Positions 1 to 7,459 of a DNA stretch of 64,000 nt are shown here, piece by piece; positions within the stretch are counted from its first letter, which is position 1; each line of letters opens with the position of its first letter. The notes beneath the pieces were generated by a model. The model saw only the letters and a program-made list of their open reading frames with translations. It had not been told where the DNA came from and searched no databases. The position numbers and the translations under genes were made by a program. The DNA lies in NCBI RefSeq assembly GCF_000146065.2, contig NC_020449.1, positions 1,650,654-1,714,653 of the forward strand, given 5' to 3'. Source of the stretch: Candidatus Cloacimonas acidaminovorans str. Evry. GTDB lineage: Bacteria; Cloacimonadota; Cloacimonadia; Cloacimonadales; Cloacimonadaceae.

Positions 1-320
1 AGATCGGCAGTGGTTTCTGTTAAAACGCCCGGTGTATTACAGACAGCAATTCCGAGTTGAGTGGCATATTCCACTTCAATATTGTTGTAGCCAACTGCGT
101 AAGAGGAAATAACTTTCAATTTTGGAGCCGCGGAGATAACTTCTTTATCTATATTATCGGTTAATAAACAAATAAGTGCCTCAGCATCTTTCACTCCTTC
201 AATCAGTTCCTGATGAGTTAAAGCGCGGTTATAAGGATTGATTTTCAGAGTAAATTTTTCCTCCAAACGCTTTATTGCGGGTTCTGGAATACGGCGAGTT
301 AAAAATAATATCGGTTTCAT
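1..320 (-). CDS. D-2-hydroxyacid dehydrogenase (glyoxylate/glycerate reductase type), 3' part outside window
   Basis: Only the first 106 codons lie in the window; the gene runs off its left edge. The protein begins MKPILFLTRRIPEPAIKRL and continues with a substrate-domain pattern (CLLTDNIDKEVI, then APKLKVIS, YAVGYNNIEVEYA, IAVCNTPGVLTETTAD) typical of NAD(P)H-dependent D-2-hydroxyacid dehydrogenases such as glyoxylate/hydroxypyruvate reductase. The catalytic Arg, Glu and His and the NAD Rossmann motif would lie in the missing part, so the substrate cannot be told. It follows the nitroreductase fusion gene with an ATGA overlap, so the two are probably co-translated. Confidence 0.85.
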   Translation of the reverse strand, partial: MKPILFLTRRIPEPAIKRLEEKFTLKINPYNRALTHQELIEGVKDAEALICLLTDNIDKEVISAAPKLKVISSYAVGYNNIEVEYATQLGIAVCNTPGVLTETTAD

Positions 321-1153
321 AGATACCTCACAAAATCACTAACCTGGTGCCTTTCCGGAACAGGAAAATGTTCTGCCGGGTAGCCAATCGGAGTTAAACA
401 GGCAATATAATCCTGATGGGGAATGCCAAGAAGGTCTTTAATTTCATCTTTATCCATATCGGTAACCCAGCAAGTTCCCAAGCCATAAGCTTTTGCAGAA
501 AGCAATAAATGGTAAGCAGCAATACAGGCATCCTGAATTTTCCGATGAGAGATATCACCTTGAGAGGCAACGGCAATAGCAAAAGGAGAAGCTAAAATCG
601 GCTTACCGGAAGGACCACGCAGGGCGACAATCTTTTCTAAAATTTCTCTATTCTTAATCACTACATAGTAATAACCTTGCAGATTGCAGGCAGTTGGAGA
701 ATAGCGACAAAGTTCAAAAACCTTGTTTAAAAGCTCATCCGAAACCGGTTCCGAAGTGTATTGGCGAATACTGCGGCGGGTTTTTAAGCCCTCATCCAAA
801 GTAAGATAGGGCTCCAATTGCTGTTCAAAACACTGAAATTCCAAAGTCCTGCCTTCAGGATCAGTTGCCCAAAAATGATAAATTTTAAATGCCGGATTTT
901 CCTGCGGCGCTGTTTTAGCTATATTTTTCAGCTTGGTATAAGCGCTATCAACTTGTTCTCTACCGTCAAAAAAGAAGGTAATTGTGCCGCAAATTTCACT
1001 ACTTTCGCCTGTGCAGAAACCAAGTAATTGATTACCGGCTTTAAAAATTACACAGGAATCCTGTTCTAACCAGACAGGAAGTGCCAGCAGAGAAGCGTAA
1101 AAATTCCTTATCAGACCCAATTCCCTTGTTTTGAAAAATACCATTCCGTTCAT
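317..1153 (-). CDS. Fusion of a VOC (glyoxalase-like) domain with a nitroreductase domain
   Basis: Residues 1 to about 110 look like a vicinal-oxygen-chelate domain (MVFFKTRELGLIRNFYASLL near the start, ATDPEGRTLEFQ near the end). Residues from about 118 onward are a nitroreductase: RRSIRQY motif, a SPTACNLQ segment, AYGLGTCWV and a GYPAEHFP end typical of FMN-dependent oxidoreductases of the short NADH-dependent type. Two ATGs are adjacent; the second (1153) is preferred because AGGAG lies only 2 nt before the first but 5 nt before the second. It overlaps the downstream hydroxyacid dehydrogenase by 4 nt. I infer an FMN-dependent reductase with an attached substrate-binding or metal domain; substrate unknown. 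Confidence 0.82.
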   Translation of the reverse strand: MNGMVFFKTRELGLIRNFYASLLALPVWLEQDSCVIFKAGNQLLGFCTGESSEICGTITFFFDGREQVDSAYTKLKNIAKTAPQENPAFKIYHFWATDPEGRTLEFQCFEQQLEPYLTLDEGLKTRRSIRQYTSEPVSDELLNKVFELCRYSPTACNLQGYYYVVIKNREILEKIVALRGPSGKPILASPFAIAVASQGDISHRKIQDACIAAYHLLLSAKAYGLGTCWVTDMDKDEIKDLLGIPHQDYIACLTPIGYPAEHFPVPERHQVSDFVRYL

Positions 1154-1437
1154 CATATCTCCTTTTTTCCTATTTATAATATATTTTAATCTATTTCAGG
1201 TTGGAAGGCAAATCCGATTGATTTGGACACCATTATTTGAGTTTATAGCTACAAGTTTAACCCTGCACAGCAATAGGAACTTACTTACTTACTTACAACC
1301 CATCATCTACCCCATCCTCCACTCAGCATCTACCCATCCTAAAGGTTGGGTTGATGTTGGGTTTGAAGCAAGGAACGCTTAGAAATATTTTCTGATTGGA
1401 TTTGGAATAAAGGGAAAATCTTTACCTTCTTTATCCG

Positions 1438-1520
1438 AGTGGTTTACGCACCCATCGTTATCGTTGTATCGGGACAGCTCCGACACAATCATAGCGATGG
1501 TGGTGTAAGCCCCTCGTAAA
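1438..1520. repeat. Inverted-repeat copy of the GATAGCGATGG element
   Basis: Two arms of about 32 bp (GTTTACGCACCCATCG... and ...CGATGGTGGTGTAAGCC) match as inverted repeats around a 7-nt centre, with several mismatches. The same word with the flank AAGCCCCTCGG occurs once at 1946-2003, in the 99-bp tandem array at 16067-16555 and at 28138-28252. It could form a long hairpin in DNA or RNA. Confidence 0.75.
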
Positions 1521-1648
1521 AAATAAGAAACAACCATCTATCTTTTTCCACTGTTTCCCAGTATAAATATCCTGAAAATCTTTTTCATCCCATTCCTCCC
1601 AGAGCTAATAAATCTTGATAGTTATTTGCTTGATATATAGTAAATTCT

Positions 1649-1735
1649 GTAACGACTCCGTAACACTTCCGTAACACTTCCGTTGTCTCGTTACGGAATT
1701 GTTACTTGGTTGTTACTTTGTTATAAGAAGATGAA
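1649..1735. repeat. Iterated palindromic repeat, TCCGTAAC family, copy 1
   Basis: The word TCCGTAACACT is repeated in direct orientation and then inverted (GTTACGGA), giving a palindrome of about 70 bp. Its reverse complement matches 27955-28034 almost base for base; a diverged copy is at 59276-59340. Confidence 0.8.
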
Positions 1736-1945
1736 GCAAGCTGAAAAAGATAATAAATTAAAGGCGAAGCAGTTAACAGGAGTGCGGTAAATGATAATGT
1801 TCTTCCCTTTTGGCTAATCGGGATTCGGTAACTCCATAATTAAATACTATTATTATAAGATTTTATTTTCTTATTGAAATGAAAATCTTGAATACTTGTC
1901 GTTCCTGTGGAATTCTTTCGGAAAAAAGGAACTCGGGGTTTACAT

Positions 1946-2003
1946 TTCCCGAGGGGCTTACGCACCCATCGCTATTATTGTGTCGCCCTGAAGAGCTTTT
2001 TGG
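1946..2003. repeat. Single copy of the GATAGCGATGG element (reverse orientation)
   Basis: Reads CCGAGGGGCTTACGCACCC followed by ATCGCTATTATTGTGTCGCC, the reverse complement of the conserved parts of the 99-bp unit at 16067-16555. The 9-bp minisatellite follows it, so the modules lie in the same order as in the tandem array. Confidence 0.75.
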
Positions 2004-2040
2004 CATAGGGCTAAGAGCTGAGGGCAGAGGGTAGAGAGCA

Positions 2041-2157
2041 TCTCAACCCTCTAAACCCTCTCAACCCTCTCAACCTTCTAAACCTTCTAAATCCTCTAAA
2101 TCTTCTAAACCCTCTCAATCCTCTAAACCCTCTCAACCCTCTAAACCCTCTCAACCC
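2041..2157. repeat. 9-bp minisatellite TCT(C/A)AACCC, 13 units
   Basis: Thirteen consecutive 9-bp units, nearly all TCTCAACCC or TCTAAACCC with a few C/T changes. The reverse complement (GGGTTKAGA) is the core of two units in the 99-bp array at 16067 and of the repeat at 28138. Confidence 0.85.
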
Positions 2158-2208
2158 TTATCAATCCTCATTTTCAACCAGGTTTCCTTGGGAATTCATT
2201 CTTCATTT

Positions 2209-2652
2209 TCAGTAGCGTTTCAGATTGCACCCTTGGCTATAGCTTTCTCCGGGTCTTAGGTATTCTGCATAGTCAAAATCCAATTCTATAAGAGTATAAT
2301 CGGGGTCATCATAGCCGGAAAAATAGTCATCAAAAAAGAAGCAACGCTCAGATGCTTCAGCTTTGAGCGTTGCATTATGGACAATAGAGGCAGTTCCACT
2401 TAGGCGAATATAGCCGGTTTGGCCATCTTCGTAAAGCGGAATACAGACCTCTATATTTTTATTGTTTTGAATTTGGCTCACCTTGGAATCTCCGCTGAAG
2501 GTAGTAACAAAAAAGCGGTCATCGTAGATAAATAGGACAACGGGACGAACTCTGGGTCGGTTTTTATCTACAGTAGCCAGATAAACATACTGATTTTGTT
2601 TTATCCAAGCCATAATTTCTTGTTGCAAAGCGGATTCGTTGGCGCGGCTCAT
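2209..2652 (-). CDS. Pyridoxamine 5'-phosphate oxidase-family (FMN-binding split barrel) protein
   Basis: The 147-aa protein has the split-barrel pattern: a helix (ALQQEIMAWIKQN), then YVYLATVDKNRPRVRPVV, RFFVTTFSGDSKVSQIQNN and VCIPLYEDGQTGYIRLSGTA. This matches small PNPOx-like FMN-binding proteins, often annotated as general-stress or nitroimidazole-resistance proteins, not true PdxH. It is the last gene of the ribH-led run, 12 nt after the cyclophilin gene. No strong Shine-Dalgarno is visible, which suggests coupling to the upstream gene. Flavin is made by a product of the same operon (RibH), which fits but does not prove FMN use. Confidence 0.82.
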   Translation of the reverse strand: MSRANESALQQEIMAWIKQNQYVYLATVDKNRPRVRPVVLFIYDDRFFVTTFSGDSKVSQIQNNKNIEVCIPLYEDGQTGYIRLSGTASIVHNATLKAEASERCFFFDDYFSGYDDPDYTLIELDFDYAEYLRPGESYSQGCNLKRY

Positions 2653-2664
2653 TTTAGTTCTTTA

Positions 2665-3525
2665 TTATTTGGGAAAAGAAATACGGGTAATAATTGCCTG
2701 ATTTTCGGGGTTGGGGTTATCGTTTTTATCACGAGGCAGGTTCTCAATTTTATGAGCCACCTCCATTCCTTTAGTAACTCTGCCGAAAACGGTATGCTGA
2801 CCATCCAGCCAGTGAGCTCCATCTTTTTTAGTGACGATAAAGAACTGACTTCCATTAGTATTGGGACCTGAATTTGCCATACAAATCGTCCCATAGTCCA
2901 CCGGAGCAATTAATTCCTGCACATAGACCTTATCCATAATTCCGGTTTTTTCCTGATAGAACTTGAGATCATATTTCATTACGGGCTCTAAACTATGTGC
3001 TGATTGACATTCTTTAGCAATAGCGGCAATTTCCGCATTGGGAGTACGATTATTTTGAATGTGTGGCACAATAATTTTATTCCAGACAGCTTCAGCTTTC
3101 TGATTGGTATCTATTTTACCGGTAATTTCTTCTCCATCCCTATAACATTCATCTTCAAAAGTATAACCTGGACCGCCGCGTCCATCATTGCTGCGGTCTT
3201 TATCTCTCGTATTGGGGCATCCACCCTGAATCATAAAATCCGGAATAACGCGATGGAAGTATAAACCGTCATAATATCCGGATCTGGCAAGTTTTACAAA
3301 ATTCTGAACGGTTTTGGGAGTAAGATCATCCCAAAGTTCCAGTTCAATAGTGCCGTAATTTGTTTCCATTTCAACTTTTGTTTTGTTAGTAATAATTTCT
3401 TTCTCTTTCATCAATTGCTCCGCCGGTTTTTCTCCGGAAGGTGTTTTTGTTTGGCATCCGACACTGATTGTAATCATCATTAAAACAACCAGGATCGGGA
3501 TAATGTTTTTGTTTAAGTGCCTCAT
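2665..3525 (-). CDS. Cyclophilin-type peptidyl-prolyl isomerase lipoprotein with large insertion
   Basis: From MRHLNKNIIPILVVLMMITI the protein has a lipoprotein signal ending in VGC, then a cyclophilin domain: VEMETNYGTIELELW, NFVKLARSGYYDGLYFHRVI with the catalytic FHRVIPDFMIQGG, and later SGPNTNGSQFFIV, LDGQHTVFGRV. Between the two halves (about residues 140-200) lies a helical, charged segment of some 60 residues not present in compact cyclophilins. The start at 3525 is chosen over an ATG 30 nt upstream because AGGAG lies 6 nt before it and the signal peptide then begins properly. It probably assists folding of exported proteins at the inner or outer membrane. Confidence 0.9.
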   Translation of the reverse strand: MRHLNKNIIPILVVLMMITISVGCQTKTPSGEKPAEQLMKEKEIITNKTKVEMETNYGTIELELWDDLTPKTVQNFVKLARSGYYDGLYFHRVIPDFMIQGGCPNTRDKDRSNDGRGGPGYTFEDECYRDGEEITGKIDTNQKAEAVWNKIIVPHIQNNRTPNAEIAAIAKECQSAHSLEPVMKYDLKFYQEKTGIMDKVYVQELIAPVDYGTICMANSGPNTNGSQFFIVTKKDGAHWLDGQHTVFGRVTKGMEVAHKIENLPRDKNDNPNPENQAIITRISFPK

Positions 3526-3541
3526 AATATACTCCTTTGTG

Positions 3542-4291
3542 TTATATTTGTTCATTTTTAATATTATACTCTTTCAGAGCTGGTTTTCCTGCATCAATTT
3601 CCACATAAGAATAATAGGTTATCCAGTCACCGCAATTAAGGTAAGAGCCGTTTCCCATAGTTTCCCAAACGGGCTGGTGACTATGTCCCAAAACCACAAT
3701 ATCGGCTTTTTTATGTTCAATCAACCATTTGGCGTAATTTTTTAAGCCCTTGCTTTTTTTGTCAACAAGTTCCTGGTTATCTTTCCTTTGCCTGCTGGTG
3801 CGGGAAAAGCGACTACCAATAGTTAAAGCCAAATCAGGATGCAGGAAAGAGGCAATTTTATGGACAGCTTTCCAGCGAATTACTTTACGGTAAAGCTGAT
3901 AACGCAAATCGTTAAAAGTGCGGGTATCGCCATGTTCAAAACGGATTTTTTTGCCGTCGGTATTAAGAGTAAAGCCATCAGGATGAATTTCACAACCAAT
4001 ATAATCGGATAAAAAGTTTCCGAACCAGAAATCGTGATTGCCACTGATATAAACTATGCGAGTTCCACTTTCTTTGATAGCGGATAAGGCACAAAGGACA
4101 GGAAAATATTGTTTCACTACGGTAAATTTTCCTTCCAGCCAGAAATCAAAAATATCCCCAGAAAGCACCATTAAATCATATTTTCCCGGAATGCTTTTAA
4201 GAAAACTGATTAGTTTGTCGGCGCTTTCTTTATCGGCATTGCTGGCGCAGTGAAACTTATAATGGCAATCGGAAAGAGCAATTATTTTCAT
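3542..4291 (-). CDS. UDP-2,3-diacylglucosamine hydrolase-like metallophosphoesterase
   Basis: A calcineurin-like phosphoesterase of 249 aa with all metal motifs: LSDCH near the N terminus, LSGDIFDFW (about 43-51), YISGNHDFW (about 81-89), FEHGD (about 118), and GHSHQPVW (about 202). Length and the GDIFDFW/GNHDFW signatures resemble LpxH, which removes UMP from UDP-2,3-diacylglucosamine in lipid A synthesis. The assignment to lipid A is by family resemblance; no other lpx gene is nearby. The start overlaps the DUF4159 gene by 4 nt. Confidence 0.75.
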   Translation of the reverse strand: MKIIALSDCHYKFHCASNADKESADKLISFLKSIPGKYDLMVLSGDIFDFWLEGKFTVVKQYFPVLCALSAIKESGTRIVYISGNHDFWFGNFLSDYIGCEIHPDGFTLNTDGKKIRFEHGDTRTFNDLRYQLYRKVIRWKAVHKIASFLHPDLALTIGSRFSRTSRQRKDNQELVDKKSKGLKNYAKWLIEHKKADIVVLGHSHQPVWETMGNGSYLNCGDWITYYSYVEIDAGKPALKEYNIKNEQI

Positions 4292-4959
4292 TGTTTGTGC
4301 ATTACATAATAAAGAATATTTACACCGAACTTAAGAGCTTTTTCCCTGATCTCGGGTGGGTCATTATGCGTTTCAGGATCAGCCCAACCGTCACTGATAT
4401 TGGTTTCATAAGTATATAAACACATCAAGCGTCCGTTATCGCCAAAAATACCAAATGCCTGGGGAGGTTTGCCATCGTGCAAATGAATTTTGGGAAGTCC
4501 ACTACTGAAATCAAAAAAGGCATAAAATAGGGGAAAAGAAGGGTCTAATTCCACAAGCTCTCTTTCCGGGAAAATGCGTTTTATTTCTCTGCGGAAGGAC
4601 TCATCCATACCATAATCATCATCGGCATACAAAAAACCGCCTCGGAGCATCCAGGTTCTGAGGTTTTCCACTTCTTTATCCGTAAACCTGATATTCCCGT
4701 GACCGGTTAAATAAAGAAAAGGATAATCAAAAAGCTTGGGATCGGAAGCTCTAACTACGCTTTGGTCAATAGGAAAACTTGCACCCATAACCAAATTGGC
4801 ATATTTTGCCAGATTGGGAAGCACTTCGGGATCGTTGTACCAATCGCCTCCCCCGTCATATTGCAAACGAGCAAAACCAATTTTAACAGGATTATCAATT
4901 ACAACTGCCAGAAAAGGCAGACAAAGTAACAAGCAGAAAAAAATAAGAGAGCGTTTCAT
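4288..4959 (-). CDS. DUF4159 family exported protein
   Basis: A signal peptide (MKRSLIFFCLLLCLPFLAVV) precedes a domain with FARLQYDGGGDWYNDP, PFLYLTGHGNIRFTDKEVENLR and GGFLYADDDYGMD, the hallmark segments of DUF4159, a family with a glutamine-amidotransferase-like fold and no known reaction. At 223 aa it is a stand-alone domain. It overlaps the next gene by 4 nt and starts 3 nt after the PP2C-like/PQQ gene, so it is part of the ribH operon. Periplasmic location is inferred from the signal. Confidence 0.82.
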   Translation of the reverse strand: MKRSLIFFCLLLCLPFLAVVIDNPVKIGFARLQYDGGGDWYNDPEVLPNLAKYANLVMGASFPIDQSVVRASDPKLFDYPFLYLTGHGNIRFTDKEVENLRTWMLRGGFLYADDDYGMDESFRREIKRIFPERELVELDPSFPLFYAFFDFSSGLPKIHLHDGKPPQAFGIFGDNGRLMCLYTYETNISDGWADPETHNDPPEIREKALKFGVNILYYVMHKQ

Positions 4960-4962
4960 AGC

Positions 4963-6372
4963 TTAATTCACAATCTTTAATTCTACACATAAAACAGCAT
5001 TGCCTACAACCGCGTAAAAACAATTGGCAAAGCTGTCATAAACGGAGAGAGCATCCAAATCGTGCTTAAAAGTTAAACTGCTAATGGTTTCACCCCGAAC
5101 CGGATCAAGAATGCTGATTCCCCTCTTGGAAGGAATAACCATTATGCTTCTATCCAAACGTGGATCATCGCTGTTTTTAATGATGCAGGGAATGAACCGA
5201 TCACCGGTTATGCTTTCTGTAGGCAGATGCTGTTGCCAGAGAATATTTCCCTCATCATTCAGACCGATAATTTGCTGATTTGCCAGATACAAGATCAGCA
5301 TTCCCTGATGGACTGTTGTAGAGCGAATATCATCCTCCAGCATTTTAGTCCAGAGCAACTGACGGGACTTCTTATCGTAAGCGCTTAGTCGGTTTTGAGA
5401 TACCAGATAAATTGTGCCTAATGTAAAAGAAGGTGACAAACTAACATTATATGGTAGTTCTGTGCTCCAGGCAATGGAGAAAGAAATATTGCGAGCGGGC
5501 AGATTTATCAGTTTATCTATATATTTTTTCAGGTTCTCGCTATTGATATTCAGATTGGTAGGAATTTGTTCCAAATGTAAGGTCTTTTCCTCTTTGAGTG
5601 ATAGACGCATTTTATACACCAGTTGATCAAGAATACGATTTCCAACCATCATATACAGAGCAGCCAACAAAGCTAAAACAATAAGAATGATACTGGTTAC
5701 CTGCAAACGAGAAAGCTTTCTGCGCTTTGTTTTAACCAATTCCTCTTTACCTTCCAAAATCAGCCAAAGGGGATTATCCTCCGTAGCGTAGGTCTCAATT
5801 AATGTCTCTATGGCAGAAGGATCATCAACACTGGGAAAAATCTTTTGTGCCAGTTCCCCTGAAATAACGATCAATCGTTGATTACTGCCAATATACACCC
5901 GTTGTGGCTTAATAACAGGATCACTGTCCTTTAAACCAAGCAGTTGTAAACCGTCCAATGACTGAACCTGATAATTATGCCAGTCCCTTCCGATATGTCT
6001 CATTTTTTTGTTATCGGTTAAAAGACAAAATATTCTGCCAAACTGAACAAAATAAAGCTCGTTATCATAGAGGATACCAAAAAAGAGAGAAATACCTTTT
6101 TCTGCCAGTTCGGTCTTATGCAATAGTCCATAGAGTTTCCAATGCAGATCGGCAAAGAACTGTTTCATCCATTTCTCAATTTCCAGACGCGAAAGAGAGC
6201 CAACTTTGAAATTAAGAATTTCCAGCTTGATTTCAGCAACAATTTCTTCCAGTACAAAATCCTTCTCCGGATGCCAGGTAAGCAAAAACCAGGCAAAGCG
6301 TCCTTCACGGGATGCTTTATATTCACATACGCTACGGGGAGGAGAGGAGTGCAAACTCTGTAAAGAAACCAT
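4963..6372 (-). CDS. Membrane protein: diverged PP2C-like cytoplasmic domain, one TM helix, PQQ-like propeller repeats
   Basis: Residues about 15-190 have a PP2C-like strand pattern (GISLFFGILYDNELYFVQFGR followed by LLTDNKKMRHIG), but the acidic metal ligands expected of an active phosphatase are not recognisable. A single membrane helix follows at about 222-243 (VTSIILIVLALLAALYMMVG). The C-terminal half (about 300-469) carries PQQ/WD-like blades (IAWSTEL, SAYDKKSRQLLWTKML, IIGLNDEGNILWQQHLP). Start 6372 follows GGAGC and lies just after the upstream stop; a longer reading frame would overlap the radical SAM gene. The domain calls are pattern inference; I know no named family with this layout. 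Confidence 0.65.
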   Translation of the reverse strand: MVSLQSLHSSPPRSVCEYKASREGRFAWFLLTWHPEKDFVLEEIVAEIKLEILNFKVGSLSRLEIEKWMKQFFADLHWKLYGLLHKTELAEKGISLFFGILYDNELYFVQFGRIFCLLTDNKKMRHIGRDWHNYQVQSLDGLQLLGLKDSDPVIKPQRVYIGSNQRLIVISGELAQKIFPSVDDPSAIETLIETYATEDNPLWLILEGKEELVKTKRRKLSRLQVTSIILIVLALLAALYMMVGNRILDQLVYKMRLSLKEEKTLHLEQIPTNLNINSENLKKYIDKLINLPARNISFSIAWSTELPYNVSLSPSFTLGTIYLVSQNRLSAYDKKSRQLLWTKMLEDDIRSTTVHQGMLILYLANQQIIGLNDEGNILWQQHLPTESITGDRFIPCIIKNSDDPRLDRSIMVIPSKRGISILDPVRGETISSLTFKHDLDALSVYDSFANCFYAVVGNAVLCVELKIVN

Positions 6373-6374
6373 TT

Positions 6375-7457
6375 TTAGCTCCACCAATGAATAAAACTGC
6401 GCCAGGAAACACGAAAAAGAGTTGGCAGATGTAACAGCATATTGGTGTAGGCAGCATTGGCTAAAGGACACCAGCACTTCTTTTTATGAATGGAACGACG
6501 TTCCATTTCAGCAAGCGGAGAAAACCAAATCTTACGAAAGTTATAGTTATTTTTTCGCAGGTTTCCCAAGGACTTGGCTTTAATGCAACAGCTCCAAATA
6601 TCGCCATCCGGAGAAATCTGACAAGAGGCAACTCCTGAATAACAGGGAATAATTTGCCTTTTATCACGCATAATCCTTTTCACCAGATTGTAATATTCAA
6701 TGCGAAAAGCCATAGTAACCTTGCTCATTCCTTTAAATTTACTGTTTTTGATTCTATGAATAAGATAATCAATAGCGCTTTTATAGGCAACCAAGGAAGG
6801 AGTTATATCTGTTCCCATCGTATCCAGTTCCACTCTTTCTTCCGCTATTTCAGTAATGTAGCTATCGGGCTTAAGACGCATCAATTCATTGGCAATAGAG
6901 GGAAAACTATCTACATTGAACTTGGAAATAACAGTGTGAATGCCTACGCTGAGGTTTTTGTGTTTCAGGGCTTTCAAACCGTTAAAAGTAGCAATTGCTT
7001 TTTTGTAGTTTCCGGGAACATTGCGGATTTTATCGTGCTGTTCTTCTATGCCGTCTATGGAAATATTAACTATTATTTGAGCTTTAGGACAGGCACTGGC
7101 AATAGCATCCGTTTTTTCTATAATGGTTTGAACCAAAATACCGTTTGTGGGAATATTAATAATGCGGGGATGACTGATTTTGTAGATAGCGGTTACTACA
7201 TCTACAATATCATTGCGTAAAAATGGTTCTCCTCCGCTGAAAGTAATCCAGTATGGCGATTTGCCTATATTTTTGAAAATTTTCTGATATTCTTCCAAGG
7301 TTAAATTTTTTGCCTGCTTTTTCCAGATATTACAGGTATTACAACGCGAATTGCAAGTGTAGAGCAAACTGACTGTATAATTCATTGGCATCAGATGAGG
7401 AAAACCCAGGTTTTTCATCAGCCAGAAACCAATGATGCGAAATATGAGGTAAATCAT
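6375..7457 (-). CDS. Radical SAM protein with SPASM-like C-terminal cluster
   Basis: The radical SAM motif CNSRCNTCNIW (CxxxCxxC) is at about residues 36-44, followed by FSGGEPFLR and an elongated TIM-barrel pattern (INISIDG-type strand, VNISIDGIEEQHDKIRNVPG). Near the C terminus CYSGVASC, CCIK and KKCWCP supply extra cysteines suited to an auxiliary Fe-S cluster. Start 7457 is 2 nt after the glycosyltransferase stop; an upstream in-frame ATG would overlap that gene by about 90 nt. The neighbouring glycosyltransferase suggests a role in envelope or lipid-linked modification, but the substrate is unknown. Confidence 0.85.
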   Translation of the reverse strand: MIYLIFRIIGFWLMKNLGFPHLMPMNYTVSLLYTCNSRCNTCNIWKKQAKNLTLEEYQKIFKNIGKSPYWITFSGGEPFLRNDIVDVVTAIYKISHPRIINIPTNGILVQTIIEKTDAIASACPKAQIIVNISIDGIEEQHDKIRNVPGNYKKAIATFNGLKALKHKNLSVGIHTVISKFNVDSFPSIANELMRLKPDSYITEIAEERVELDTMGTDITPSLVAYKSAIDYLIHRIKNSKFKGMSKVTMAFRIEYYNLVKRIMRDKRQIIPCYSGVASCQISPDGDIWSCCIKAKSLGNLRKNNYNFRKIWFSPLAEMERRSIHKKKCWCPLANAAYTNMLLHLPTLFRVSWRSFIHWWS

Positions 7458-7459
7458 TT

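Larger units (their letters stand above)
1157..2208. other. Gene-free gap filled with short repeats
   Basis: No convincing gene in about 1.05 kb. The gap holds a tetranucleotide run (ACTT) near 1275, a hairpin element (1438-1520), a TCCGTAAC-type palindrome (1649-1735), a half copy of the hairpin element (1946-2003) and a 9-bp minisatellite (2041-2157). Each recurs elsewhere in the window. Confidence 0.7.

Noticed and set aside
1649-1735. TCCGTAAC iterons as a replication origin
   Set aside because: No dnaA, rep or DnaA-box cluster nearby, and at least three dispersed copies exist, which argues for a repeat family.
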